NCBI GenBank assembly: GCA_020848455.1
Contig: JADLAB010000353.1
Coordinates: 1-55,882 of the forward strand
DNA length: 55,882 nucleotides
Source: Polyangiaceae bacterium
GTDB lineage: Bacteria; Myxococcota_A; Polyangia; Polyangiales; Polyangiaceae
Direction of reading: 5' to 3'
The notes beneath the pieces are model-generated. The model did not search any database, was not told the origin of the DNA, and worked only from the letters and a program-made list of their open reading frames with translations. Position 1 is the first letter of the stretch. Each line of letters opens with the position of its first letter. Shown piece after piece: positions 7,251 to 14,967 of this stretch. A program made the position numbers and the translations under genes.

Positions 7251-9242
7251 TCAGACGGCGAAGTCCGCCGCCTCGGCGAAGGCCTTGGCGGCGGCGAGCG
7301 TGCAGGTGCCGGCGCGGACGAGCTCGGCGAGCGAGTCGTCGAGGCGCACGATGCCGAGCGCCTTGCCGCGCTGCTGCAGGCTCGGGATCTGGAAGGTCCG
7401 GGAGTCGCGGATGAGGTTCCACAGCGGGACCGAGCCGGGCAGGAGCTCCGCCGCCACCGCGAGCCCGCCCTTGGTGGTCGGCACGAGGCGCTGGCTCACG
7501 ATGAGGCGCAGCCCGCCGGCGAGCGTCATGCGCACCTGTCCCTCGTCGGCCGGCGGGAAGAGATCGATCAGCCGGTCGATGGTCTTCGCGGCGCTCGGTG
7601 TGTTCATGGTTCCGAGGACCAGGTGGCCGGTCTCGCTGGCGGAGAGCGCCATGCGCACGGTCTCGGTGTCGCGCAGCTCGCCGACGACGATGACGTCGGG
7701 ATCCTCGCGCAGCGAGGCCTTGAGGGCGCTCGCGAAGGAGCGCGTGTGACGGCCCACCTCGCGCTGGCTCATGAGCGCCTGCTTGCGCGGGTGGAGATAC
7801 TCGATGGGGTCCTCGACGGTGATGACGTGGTGGGTCGTGTCGCGGTTGATGATGTCGACGATGGCGGCGAGCGTGCTCGTCTTGCCGTGACCGGTCGGCC
7901 CGGTGACCAGGATGAGCCCCTGGTGGTGGCGCGTGGCGTCGGCGATGGCCCCGGGCAGCCCCAGCGACGCGAGCGTCGGCACCTCGGCGGGCACGACGCG
8001 CAGGCACAGCTTGTAGCCGCCCTGGTGGCGCGCGGCGTTGGCCCGGAAGCGCCCGAGCCCCGGATGCGCGAGCGCGAAATCGCACGATCCGTCGCGCGCG
8101 AGCGCGGCCCGCACGCGCTCGGGCACGGTGCGCTCGACGAGCTGCTCGACGGCGCTCGGCTCGAGCGGCGCACCCGATGGGCCGAGCTCGCCACCGACGC
8201 GCAGCAGCAACGGTCGACCGGCCACCAGGTGCACGTCGCTCGCGTGCGCGCGGCAGGCCTGCGCGAGGATGCGCTCGAGCTGCGCGTCGAGGCTCGGCAC
8301 GGCTCGGTCCGGTGCCGGCACGTCGGCCGCCACGCCGCCCGAGACTCGGACGCGGGTCGGGGCGCTCGCGGCGTGAGCGCGCGCCGGCGCTGCGGGGGAC
8401 TCCACGTCGAGCTGGAACGCCTCGTCGTCGGGCTGCGCCGGGCTCGAATGCACCGGTTGCCCGTGGCCGTGGCCGTGGCGGTGCGCGCGCCCGGACTCCG
8501 GTGGCTGGCTCGCGCGCCTCGGGGGCGGCCGCGTCGCGGGCCCGGGCGCAGGCTCTGGCGGCCGCCGCAGCCCTCCGGGCGGCGCGCTCGCCGGCGCGGA
8601 GCGTGCCGCCGCATGCAGCGCGTGACCACTCGCCCGCCGGGGCCGCTCGGGCGCGGCCTCCGCGTGGGCGCTCGCCCGGGGCCGCGCGTGGGCGTGCTGC
8701 GCGTGGTCGCTCGCCCGCCGGGGCCGCTCGGGCGCGGCCTCCGCGTGGGCGCTCGCCCGGGGCCGCGCGTGGGCGTGCTGCGCGTGGTCGCTCGCCCGCC
8801 GGGGCCGCTCGGGCGCGGCCTCCGCGTGGTCGCTCGCCCGGGGCCGCGCAGGCGTCGTGTGGGTGGGGTCGGCAGGGTCGCTCGGTGGCACGCTCGGGCG
8901 GCGCGGTCGCAGGCTCGCGGGCCGCTTCGGACCTGCGGCCGGACGCGACACGGCGAAGCGCGCGTAGATCGCGCCGTCGCGGAGCGAGGCGACCGCCACC
9001 ACCGAACCGAGGCCGGCGAGCTTCACGCTCCACTGGGTGGGCTGCGCGTCGAGCGCGTCGAGGTGCCGACCGCCACCCACGGCGCTCAGCATGAGCACCA
9101 TGGCGGGGTCGTCGGGCGCCATCGTGTCGATGGGCTCGAGGCGACCCGCCACCCTGGCGCACGGCAAGCGGCCGGTCATGAGGGCGACCTCGCTCACGTC
9201 GTCGCGGCCGAGGTGCTGCAGGAGCTCGAGGATGTTCTTCAC
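7251..9242 (-). CDS. Divergent PilT-family ATPase with His/Ala/Pro-rich repeat insertion
   Basis: A 663-residue protein, nearly twice normal PilT length. Residues 1-100 look like a degenerate PilT N-terminal (PAS-like) domain. Residues about 105-300 are low complexity (Ala, Pro, Arg, His) and include 27-residue repeats. Residues about 315-663 are a PilT-like core: a second N-domain (RAHASDVHLVAGRPLLLR), Walker A GPTGHGKTST, Asp-box VEDPIEYLHP, Walker B PDVIVVGELRDTE. The His-box histidine of the usual LHTNSA motif is Asn here (GTMNTPSAAKTIDR), and the Walker A has His in place of the usual Ser. The start is a GTG without a clear ribosome site. It may be a regulatory or specialised partner of the adjacent canonical ATPase. 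Confidence 0.82.
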   Translation of the reverse strand: MKNILELLQHLGRDDVSEVALMTGRLPCARVAGRLEPIDTMAPDDPAMVLMLSAVGGGRHLDALDAQPTQWSVKLAGLGSVVAVASLRDGAIYARFAVSRPAAGPKRPASLRPRRPSVPPSDPADPTHTTPARPRASDHAEAAPERPRRASDHAQHAHARPRASAHAEAAPERPRRASDHAQHAHARPRASAHAEAAPERPRRASGHALHAAARSAPASAPPGGLRRPPEPAPGPATRPPPRRASQPPESGRAHRHGHGHGQPVHSSPAQPDDEAFQLDVESPAAPARAHAASAPTRVRVSGGVAADVPAPDRAVPSLDAQLERILAQACRAHASDVHLVAGRPLLLRVGGELGPSGAPLEPSAVEQLVERTVPERVRAALARDGSCDFALAHPGLGRFRANAARHQGGYKLCLRVVPAEVPTLASLGLPGAIADATRHHQGLILVTGPTGHGKTSTLAAIVDIINRDTTHHVITVEDPIEYLHPRKQALMSQREVGRHTRSFASALKASLREDPDVIVVGELRDTETVRMALSASETGHLVLGTMNTPSAAKTIDRLIDLFPPADEGQVRMTLAGGLRLIVSQRLVPTTKGGLAVAAELLPGSVPLWNLIRDSRTFQIPSLQQRGKALGIVRLDDSLAELVRAGTCTLAAAKAFAEAADFAV
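8631..8849 (-). repeat. 81-bp tandem repeat, about 2.7 copies, in-frame
   Basis: Two consecutive 81-bp units (8631-8711 and 8712-8792) appear identical, and a third (from 8793) matches to about 8849 with one mismatch. Each encodes 27 residues containing RPRRASDHAQHAHARP-type sequence. The near identity, including synonymous positions, indicates recent duplication inside the PilT-like gene. Confidence 0.9.
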
Positions 9243-9354
9243 CAGCCGACCAGGTTACGCCAAGTGGCGCGGCGCCGGACAGCGTCTCGAAGCGGGTCGC
9301 GTGCCGCCGTCCCCTGGGCTCGCTCGCCTCCGAGCAGCAAGAAGGCGACGACCG

Positions 9355-9378
9355 CGGAGACGCGGAGACACGGAGAGC
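9355..9378 (+). repeat. Degenerate octad repeat (3 x 8 bp)
   Basis: Three consecutive octads CGGAGACG, CGGAGACA and CGGAGAGC lie in the 247-bp spacer between the stop of the thioredoxin-fold lipoprotein and the start of the PilT-like gene. The spacer holds no recognisable gene. Confidence 0.55.
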
Positions 9379-9421
9379 GGCACGGAGCCGGGCAAGGTTC
9401 AGCGGCTCCATCCACGCTCCG

Positions 9422-9456
9422 GCTTCTGGGCCTGAAGCCTGGAGCCAGAAGCCTGA
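9422..9456 (+). repeat. Degenerate heptad repeat array, AGCCNGA type (5 x 7 bp)
   Basis: Five heptads in register: GCTTCTG, GGCCTGA, AGCCTGG, AGCCAGA, AGCCTGA. The array also contains a 9-bp inverted repeat (GGCTTCTGG with CCAGAAGCC), so the RNA could fold. The flanking 17-mer starting GCTCCGGCTTCTGG is repeated exactly at 27699-27715, where the same kind of array follows. Confidence 0.7.
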
Positions 9457-9489
9457 CACCACCACATCACGCTCGGGCCGAGCTCCCTT

Positions 9490-10218
9490 CTAGAGTGCCG
9501 TGCCCGCGAGCGCCTTCTGGATGGCGCGATCGACTGCGGGCGGCGAGAAGCCTTGGACCAGCACGCCCCCCACGTCGAGGACCGGGATGCCGGCACCCCG
9601 CATGCCGGCGCGCTCGAGCTTCTGCACCATCTCGGCGCGCGCCGCCGAGTCCTCGTCGATGTCCTTGTGCACGACCGTGACGCCGCGACGCCTGAGGTAG
9701 GCCTCGGCGATATGGCACGGCTCGCACCACGCGGCGCCGTAGACGATCGCGGTCAGGCCGCTCAGCGCCCGCGGATCATCGAGCGGCGGCGTCGAGCGCG
9801 GCGGGGCGTCCCGGTCGGTGCCGGGCTCCGGCTGCTCGTGGGCCGCGAAGGCCTGCCGGCGCTTGTCGAGCAGGCTCTCCCACTCGGCGCGGGTCACCGT
9901 GTGGACGGGGTAGCTGCCGTCGGCGCCCGCCGTGCGGAGGTCGGCGACGTAGAAGAGCGCGCCCTCGCCCTGCAGTGGCGCCGTCACGACGACGCGCACC
10001 AGGCCGCGCCCCTGCTTCGGCACGGCGCCGACCTCCGTGGCGGTGTGCGTGGCGCCGCGCTCGTCCACCCACGTGAGCAGCAGGTTCGGGGTGTCGTTGC
10101 GCAGCTCGAGCGGCGGCAAGGAGGTGGCCGTCGCGGCGCCGCTCTCGCTCCGGTCGCAGGCGCTCGGTGCCGCGACCGCGAGCGCGAGCGCCAGCAAGAC
10201 GAGCGCGCTCCGCAGCAC
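9490..10218 (-). CDS. Lipoprotein with C-terminal glutaredoxin/thioredoxin-like CxxC domain
   Basis: A 242-residue envelope protein. The GTG at 10218 is preferred because it begins 4 nt after the ABC-F stop and gives a clean signal peptide (LALALAVAAPSAC); the in-frame ATG at 10281 would overlap the ABC-F gene. The middle region carries a DUF-like beta domain (LPPLELRNDTPNLLLTW) followed by a Pro-rich spacer. The C-terminal 80 residues are a glutaredoxin-like fold with CEPC active site (YGAAWCEPCHIAEAYL), a cis-Pro region GIPVLDV and an RAIQKAL helix. It probably handles thiol/disulfide exchange in the periplasm; partner unknown. Confidence 0.75.
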   Translation of the reverse strand: MLRSALVLLALALAVAAPSACDRSESGAATATSLPPLELRNDTPNLLLTWVDERGATHTATEVGAVPKQGRGLVRVVVTAPLQGEGALFYVADLRTAGADGSYPVHTVTRAEWESLLDKRRQAFAAHEQPEPGTDRDAPPRSTPPLDDPRALSGLTAIVYGAAWCEPCHIAEAYLRRRGVTVVHKDIDEDSAARAEMVQKLERAGMRGAGIPVLDVGGVLVQGFSPPAVDRAIQKALAGTAL

Positions 10219-10222
10219 CGCC

Positions 10223-12328
10223 TCAGCGCGCCGCGCCGCCGAGCTCCTCACCGAGCGTCGCCCATTCCTCGAGCATGCCATCGAGCCTGCGCTGCAGAGT
10301 CTGCTCTTCCTCGGCGAGCTTCGCCAGTGCGAGCCAGTCCTCGCCGGGCGGCTCCTTCAGCCGCTCACGCATGCCGGCGAGCCTCTGCTCGGCCGCCGCC
10401 ACCTCGCGCTCGAGCTCGACGAGGCGGCGCTGCTTGCGCTCGAGCTCGCGCTTCTCGCGCTTCTGAGCCTCGTACGACGCGGCCTCGGCGGCGGGCGCGG
10501 GCACGGGCGCGCCGGCACCGCGCGCCGCGTCCGGGCCACCCGCCGCCGTCGCTGCCGAGCGGCGCACGCGCCGCCCCTCGCCCGTGTCCGCCGCCGCGCT
10601 CGCCGCCGCCGCGCCCCGCCCGTTCGCGCCCGCGGCGCGCTCGGCCGCGGGGCTGGCGGCCGGCCGGCTCGATGCGCGCGCCGCGGCCGGCGCAGGCGCC
10701 CGCCCCTTCGCCGACGACGTCGCGGGCGCCGCGGCCCGGCGCGTCTGCGCGACGAAGTCGCGGTAGTTGCCCTCGTAGACGTCGATGCCCCCCTCGTGCA
10801 TCGCGACGATGCGCGTCGAGACGGTCTCGAGAAAGCGGCGGTCGTGGGACACGAAGACGACGCTCCCGTCGAAGCCGCACAGGGCCTCCTCGAGGATCTC
10901 GGCGGCCGGCATGTCGAGGTGGTTCGTCGGCTCGTCGAGGAAGAGCAGGTTCATCGGGTGCAGGAGCAGCTTGGCGAGCGCGAGGCGGCTGCGCTCCCCG
11001 CCGGAGAAGCTCGCGACGCGCCGGAACGGGTCGTCGCCGTAGAAGCGGAAGCGCGCCAGGTAGGCCCGCGCCCCGTCGTCGTTGAAGTCGCCGCGCACGC
11101 TGCGCACCTCCTCGATGGCGCTGCGCCGCTCCTCGAGCGAGCCGAGGTGCTGGTCGTAGTAGCCGGACGCGAGGTTCGCGCCGCGCTTGACCTCGCCGCG
11201 ATCCTCCGGGGCGCCCTGACCCGAGAGCAGCCGGAGGAGCGTCGTCTTGCCGGTACCGTTGGGGCCGATGACGCCCACGCGGTCGCCGCGCCGCACCAGC
11301 AGATCGAAGGGACCGAAGAGCCGACGGCCGCCGCGCGACGCCGTGAGGCCGTGGCAGTCGAGCACGAGGTCGCCCGAGCGCGGTGCGTCGACGAAGCGGA
11401 AGCGCACGCGCGCTGCGCGCTGCCACACGTCCTCGGGCCGGTCCACGCGCTCGAGCTTGTCGAGCATCTTGCGGCGGCTCTGCGCCTGCTTGGTCTTCTG
11501 GCCCGCGATGTTGCGGCGGATGAAGTCCTCGGTCTTCTGGACGAAGGACTGCTGGCGCTCCGCGAGCTCGCGCTCGCGCTCGAGGTCGGCGGAGCGCGCG
11601 ACCGCGTACTCGCTGTACGGCAGCGAGTAGACGCGGAAGGTCTTGCGCCCGAGCTCCATCGTCTGCGTCGTCACGTTGTCGAGAAAGGCGCGGTCGTGCG
11701 ACACGATGAGCTGGGCGGCGGACTGGCCGTTCAGGTAGTCCTCCAGCCACGCGATGGTCTCGAGGTCGAGGTGGTTCGTGGGCTCGTCGAAGAGCATCAG
11801 GCCCGCCGGCTTCGTGAGGCAGATGCCGAGCCGCAGCCGTCCGCGCTCGCCGCCCGACAGGCTCGCGATCGGCCGCGCGAGATCGCGGTCGCCGAAGCCG
11901 AGGTGCTGGGCCACCATCGCGACGCGCCGCTCGACCTCGTCGCCGCCCGCCACGTGGTAGCGCTCCATCGCGTGGGCGAGCGTCGCGAGGGCGCGGTCGG
12001 TGCCGCTCGCCGCGGCCTCCTGCGCCGCGTGGAGCTCGTCGCGGAGCGCGAGCAGCTCGCCGAAGCCCGAGAGCAGCGCCTCGGCCACCGTGCCCGTGGC
12101 ACCGAGCTCGTGCGACTGCCGGTAGTAGGACAGGCCCGCCTCCTTGTCGTACTGCACGCTGCCGGCGTCGGGCGCGAGCTCGCCCGCGAGGATGCGCAAC
12201 AGGGTCGTCTTGCCGGCGCCGTTGGGCGCCACGAGCCCGGCGCGCTCCCCCGCGTTGAGCACGAAGGTGACGTCCTCGAAGAGCGGCTCGTGCGTGTAGC
12301 CGAAGCGCAGGCCGGCGACCTGGAGCAT
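10223..12328 (-). CDS. ABC-F family ATPase (Uup/EttA-like) with C-terminal coiled coil
   Basis: A 701-residue soluble protein with two ATP-binding cassettes and no membrane domain, the signature of ABC-F translation factors that act on the ribosome. NBD1 has GAGKTTLLR and SLSGGERGRLRL; NBD2 has GPNGTGKTTLLR and FSGGERSRLALA; the interdomain linker (about 240-320) is Lys/Arg rich. After NBD2 come an Ala/Pro-rich linker of about 90 residues and a C-terminal coiled coil (EREVAAAEQRLAGMRERL), as in Uup. The start at ATG 12328 follows an AAGAG ribosome site. The lipoprotein gene downstream begins 4 nt after its stop, suggesting co-translation. Confidence 0.9.
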   Translation of the reverse strand: MLQVAGLRFGYTHEPLFEDVTFVLNAGERAGLVAPNGAGKTTLLRILAGELAPDAGSVQYDKEAGLSYYRQSHELGATGTVAEALLSGFGELLALRDELHAAQEAAASGTDRALATLAHAMERYHVAGGDEVERRVAMVAQHLGFGDRDLARPIASLSGGERGRLRLGICLTKPAGLMLFDEPTNHLDLETIAWLEDYLNGQSAAQLIVSHDRAFLDNVTTQTMELGRKTFRVYSLPYSEYAVARSADLERERELAERQQSFVQKTEDFIRRNIAGQKTKQAQSRRKMLDKLERVDRPEDVWQRAARVRFRFVDAPRSGDLVLDCHGLTASRGGRRLFGPFDLLVRRGDRVGVIGPNGTGKTTLLRLLSGQGAPEDRGEVKRGANLASGYYDQHLGSLEERRSAIEEVRSVRGDFNDDGARAYLARFRFYGDDPFRRVASFSGGERSRLALAKLLLHPMNLLFLDEPTNHLDMPAAEILEEALCGFDGSVVFVSHDRRFLETVSTRIVAMHEGGIDVYEGNYRDFVAQTRRAAAPATSSAKGRAPAPAAARASSRPAASPAAERAAGANGRGAAAASAAADTGEGRRVRRSAATAAGGPDAARGAGAPVPAPAAEAASYEAQKREKRELERKQRRLVELEREVAAAEQRLAGMRERLKEPPGEDWLALAKLAEEEQTLQRRLDGMLEEWATLGEELGGAAR

Positions 12329-12405
12329 GGCGCGGCTCTTTAGCACAGCCGGCGCCGTCCGATCGCGGCGCTGGCCGGGGCGCGGGCGTTTGGTAGCATG
12401 GGCGC

Positions 12406-13464
12406 ATGCGACGTCTTCACTTGGGCCTCGGCTGGATGTGCCTCGGGGTGTTCTTGAGCTGCGCCGGCAGCAAGGCCACGAACCGGGACAGCTGCCCCAT
12501 CGGCGCCGAGACCTGCGCCTGCACGACGGGCGGCAGCTGCGATCCGGGCCTCGCGTGCCTGTCCAACATCTGCGTGAACCCGAACTCGAACCACGGCGGC
12601 GGGGGCAGCGGCGCGGGCAACACCTCGTCCACGACCACGACCACGGGCACGGGCGGCTCGCAGAACTGCCACCCCGAGGGCTGCCAGGCCATCGACGTCG
12701 TGTTCGCGCTCGACGGCTCCGGCTCGATGATGGAGGAGATCTCGGCGCTCTCGGCGGCGCAGGCCTTCACGCAGATCACGGGCGTGCTGGCCGGCGTGAA
12801 CTGCGGCAACATCCAGTACCGGATCGGCGTCACCGACGACAACGACGGCGGCTGGAAGCAGGTCGGCGGCGCGCCCTGGTTCGACTCGCAGCAGATGACG
12901 CAGAGCGAGATCGCCAGCGCCTTCGCGGCGGCCGCCGCGCAGGTGTCCGCCGGCAGCGGGACCGACCCGGGTTGCGAGCACGTGCTGACGAGCGCCAAGA
13001 ACCTGCTCGTGAACGACGCCACGGGCTTTCTCCGCCCGGACGCGATCCTCGTCCTCGTGCTCGTCACCGACGTCGACGACTACGGCGCGTACGACCAGCT
13101 CGGAGGCAACACCTGCGGCATCGGCTGCACGACGCCGCCGCCGCCGCTCAACACGACCTACGACGCCCTGCTCGCGCTCAAGGGCAACGACCCGAAGGGC
13201 CTCGCCACCGTGGTCGTCGCCGGCGATCCGAACGTCAACAACGGCGTGAACTTCTGCGGCCAGCCCGGCAGCTGCGGCTGCAACGGCCTCGACTGCGGCG
13301 TGTTCCACGCCGACCGCCTGTTCTCCTTCGCGGGCATGCTGCAGGGCTCGAACGGCTACTTCGGCAACCTGTGCAGCGGCGCGGCGTCGGTGCCGACCGA
13401 CGTGCAGGCAGCGTTCGCGAACAACATCAACCTCGCCTGCCAGACGTACATCCCGCCGAACTGA
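12406..13464 (+). CDS. vWA-domain lipoprotein
   Basis: A 352-residue predicted lipoprotein with signal peptide ending FLSC (cysteine about residue 19). After a short Cys-rich segment (CPIGAETCACTTGGSCDPG...CLSNIC) and a Gly/Ser/Thr linker, a von Willebrand factor A domain begins with VVFALDGSGSM, giving the DxSxS metal site (MIDAS). Several later cysteine pairs (CGIGC, CGQPGSCGCNGLDCG) suggest disulfides outside the cytoplasm. It is likely a surface or periplasmic adhesion/scaffold protein. It stands 121 bp upstream of the TerB-like gene on the same strand. Confidence 0.82.
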   Translation: MRRLHLGLGWMCLGVFLSCAGSKATNRDSCPIGAETCACTTGGSCDPGLACLSNICVNPNSNHGGGGSGAGNTSSTTTTTGTGGSQNCHPEGCQAIDVVFALDGSGSMMEEISALSAAQAFTQITGVLAGVNCGNIQYRIGVTDDNDGGWKQVGGAPWFDSQQMTQSEIASAFAAAAAQVSAGSGTDPGCEHVLTSAKNLLVNDATGFLRPDAILVLVLVTDVDDYGAYDQLGGNTCGIGCTTPPPPLNTTYDALLALKGNDPKGLATVVVAGDPNVNNGVNFCGQPGSCGCNGLDCGVFHADRLFSFAGMLQGSNGYFGNLCSGAASVPTDVQAAFANNINLACQTYIPPN

Positions 13465-13585
13465 AGCTGCGCCGGGAGCTCGAAGCGCGGGGCCGTCGCG
13501 CGCGCGCGAACGCCCGGCGCGCGGGGCCGGAACGCGCGCGTCCGGGCTGTGCCCGCGGGCCAAAAGGCGCTAGGGTCGGCGGGCC

Positions 13586-14071
13586 ATGGAACAGCGACTC
13601 GGACGCGACGTGTTTCTCGCCCTCGCGGCGGTGGGGTGGGCCGACGGCAAGCTCGACGAGGACGAGGCCGACGCCATCGTGCGGACGGCGCTCGAGGAGG
13701 GCCTCGACCTCGACGAGATCACGAGCATCGAGGAGGCGACCAAGAAGCCCGTCGACATCGGCGCCATCGATCTGCGCAGCATGTCGAAGGCCGACCGGCT
13801 CTTCGTCTACGCGGTCGCCTCCTGGATGGCGCGCATCGACGGCGTCGTCGCCGACAAGGAGCGCCAGGCGCTCGACAAGCTCGGCGAGGCGCTGCGCCTG
13901 CCCGAACGACCGCGGCAGTACGCCGACGACATCGCGCGCGAGATCGGGCAGGCCGCCGACAGCGACAAGCCCGCGTTCTTCAACCTGCCGAAGCTGCGCC
14001 GCACGCTCAAGGTCCGCCTTCAGGAGGCGCAGGCCCTGCGCGCCGCCAAGGGCGACGACGAGGTGGAGTAG
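13586..14071 (+). CDS. TerB-like (tellurite-resistance TerB family) protein
   Basis: A 161-residue, all-helical acidic cytoplasmic protein. Two acidic motifs, VGWADGKLDEDEAD and ARIDGVVADKERQ, are spaced as in the two halves of the TerB fold, where they form metal-binding sites. TerB-family proteins are found in stress and envelope-associated signalling contexts; despite the name, resistance to tellurite should not be assumed from one gene. The neighbours include two vWA proteins and a PP2C phosphatase within 7 kb, which echoes the contexts reported for Ter systems. Confidence 0.72.
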   Translation: MEQRLGRDVFLALAAVGWADGKLDEDEADAIVRTALEEGLDLDEITSIEEATKKPVDIGAIDLRSMSKADRLFVYAVASWMARIDGVVADKERQALDKLGEALRLPERPRQYADDIAREIGQAADSDKPAFFNLPKLRRTLKVRLQEAQALRAAKGDDEVE

Positions 14072-14137
14072 GCGCCCGCTAGCTCGCGCGGCGCCCGGCT
14101 TTCGCCCCCGGCACCGCCCCCCCAGCGGGCGTCGTCA

Positions 14138-14165
14138 TTGACAACGGCCGGTGGGAATGCATAAT
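14138..14165 (+). promoter_or_regulatory. Sigma-70 promoter upstream of rplS
   Basis: A perfect -35 box TTGACA (14138-14143) and a -10 box CATAAT (14160-14165) are separated by 16 bp. This is the best housekeeping-type promoter in the window and explains expression of the stand-alone rplS gene about 90 bp downstream. Confidence 0.75.
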
Positions 14166-14177
14166 CCCGCGCCCCGT

Positions 14178-14214
14178 CACCCCCCAGGGGGTGGTGTCTC
14201 CCCGACACGTCGGG
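14178..14214 (+). promoter_or_regulatory. Structured 5' leader of rplS (two hairpins)
   Basis: Two consecutive hairpins follow the promoter: CACCCC/GGGGTG (14178-14183 with 14188-14193) and CCCGAC/GTCGGG (14201-14206 with 14209-14214). They lie wholly in the untranslated leader about 40 nt before the start codon. Ribosomal protein genes are often autoregulated through such leaders; I see no match to a named motif. Confidence 0.4.
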
Positions 14215-14255
14215 CTGCAGCGCCGGCTCTCGCGGTCGGCCACCGAGGTTCGCCC

Positions 14256-14627
14256 ATGTCTGCTACGTCGAACGCCAACATCCTCGCCTCTCTCGAGTCC
14301 CCGCAGAAGCGCGCCGACGTGCCGCAGTTCCGCATCGGCGACACCGTGCGCGTCAACTACCGCGTGGTCGAGGGCGACAAGACGCGCGTGCAGGCCTTCC
14401 AGGGCATCGTGATCAAGCGCCACCGCGGCGGTCTCACGGCCACCTTCACCGTCCGCAAGGTGAGCTTCGGCGTCGGCGTCGAGCGCACGTTCCCGGCGCA
14501 CAGCCCGCGCATCGAGAGCGTGGAGCTGGTGAGCTCGGGTGACGTGCGGCGGGCGCGGCTCTTCTACCTGCGCACCCTGCGCGGCAAGGCCGCTCGTGTG
14601 AAGGCGCGCAAAGAGCAGCGCACCTGA
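14256..14627 (+). CDS. rplS: 50S ribosomal protein L19
   Basis: Binds at the interface of the large and small ribosomal subunits. The 123-residue product shows the L19 signatures [42 protein letters not shown] and RRARLFYLR. The ATG at 14256 follows a GAGG site. In many bacteria rplS ends an rpsP-rimM-trmD operon; here it stands alone with its own promoter and leader, between the TerB-like and FHA genes. Confidence 0.97.
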   Translation: MSATSNANILASLESPQKRADVPQFRIGDTVRVNYRVVEGDKTRVQAFQGIVIKRHRGGLTATFTVRKVSFGVGVERTFPAHSPRIESVELVSSGDVRRARLFYLRTLRGKAARVKARKEQRT

Positions 14628-14635
14628 GGCGCCCC

Positions 14636-14690
14636 GGCGAGCGGAGCGCGGCGACGGGTCGCATGCCCGTCGATCCGTGCCGCGCTCGCC
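14636..14690 (+). terminator. Two-tier hairpin after rplS, candidate terminator
   Basis: Nine bases after the rplS stop, an outer stem (GGCGAGCG at 14636-14643 with CGCTCGCC at 14683-14690) encloses an inner 7-bp stem (CGACGGG at 14652-14658 with CCCGTCG at 14666-14672). No U-tract follows, so it may act as a pausing or 3'-protective structure rather than a classical terminator. Confidence 0.5.
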
Positions 14691-14967
14691 CCGCCGATCG
14701 GCTCGGCCGCCCTCGAGACGTGGCAGCGGTCGTGGACCAGCCCGTGGCGTTCGTGCGCGTGCTGCGCCGAGCCCGTGCCGGTCGCTCGACCCCGCGCCGC
14801 GGCGCGGGCCGCGGGCGCGCCCACCGGGTGAGCGGCGGTGCCGCGCGCGCGAACCTTGAAGGAATTCGCACATCGCGCGATGATGCCGCCGCTCGGGTGG
14901 GTGCGCTCCCGTGGCGCCAGGCAGCTCCGCTTGTCGCAGCTGGCACCCAAGTGTACGAAGGGATGAG
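14691..14967 (+). other. Spacer before the FHA cluster, no gene seen
   Basis: Together with the hairpin this completes a 340-bp stretch between rplS and the zinc-ribbon/FHA gene. It contains a GC-palindromic segment around 14800-14820 and a somewhat AT-richer patch (about 14852-14870) where a promoter for the downstream cluster might lie. I find no box good enough to name. Confidence 0.35.

Noticed and set aside
8631-8849. Possible CRISPR-like array
   Set aside because: Units are contiguous, identical across their whole length and in-frame inside a gene; there are no unique spacers.
13586-14071. A tellurite-resistance operon
   Set aside because: Only a TerB-like protein is present; there is no TerC, TerD or TerZ, so a resistance function is not supported.
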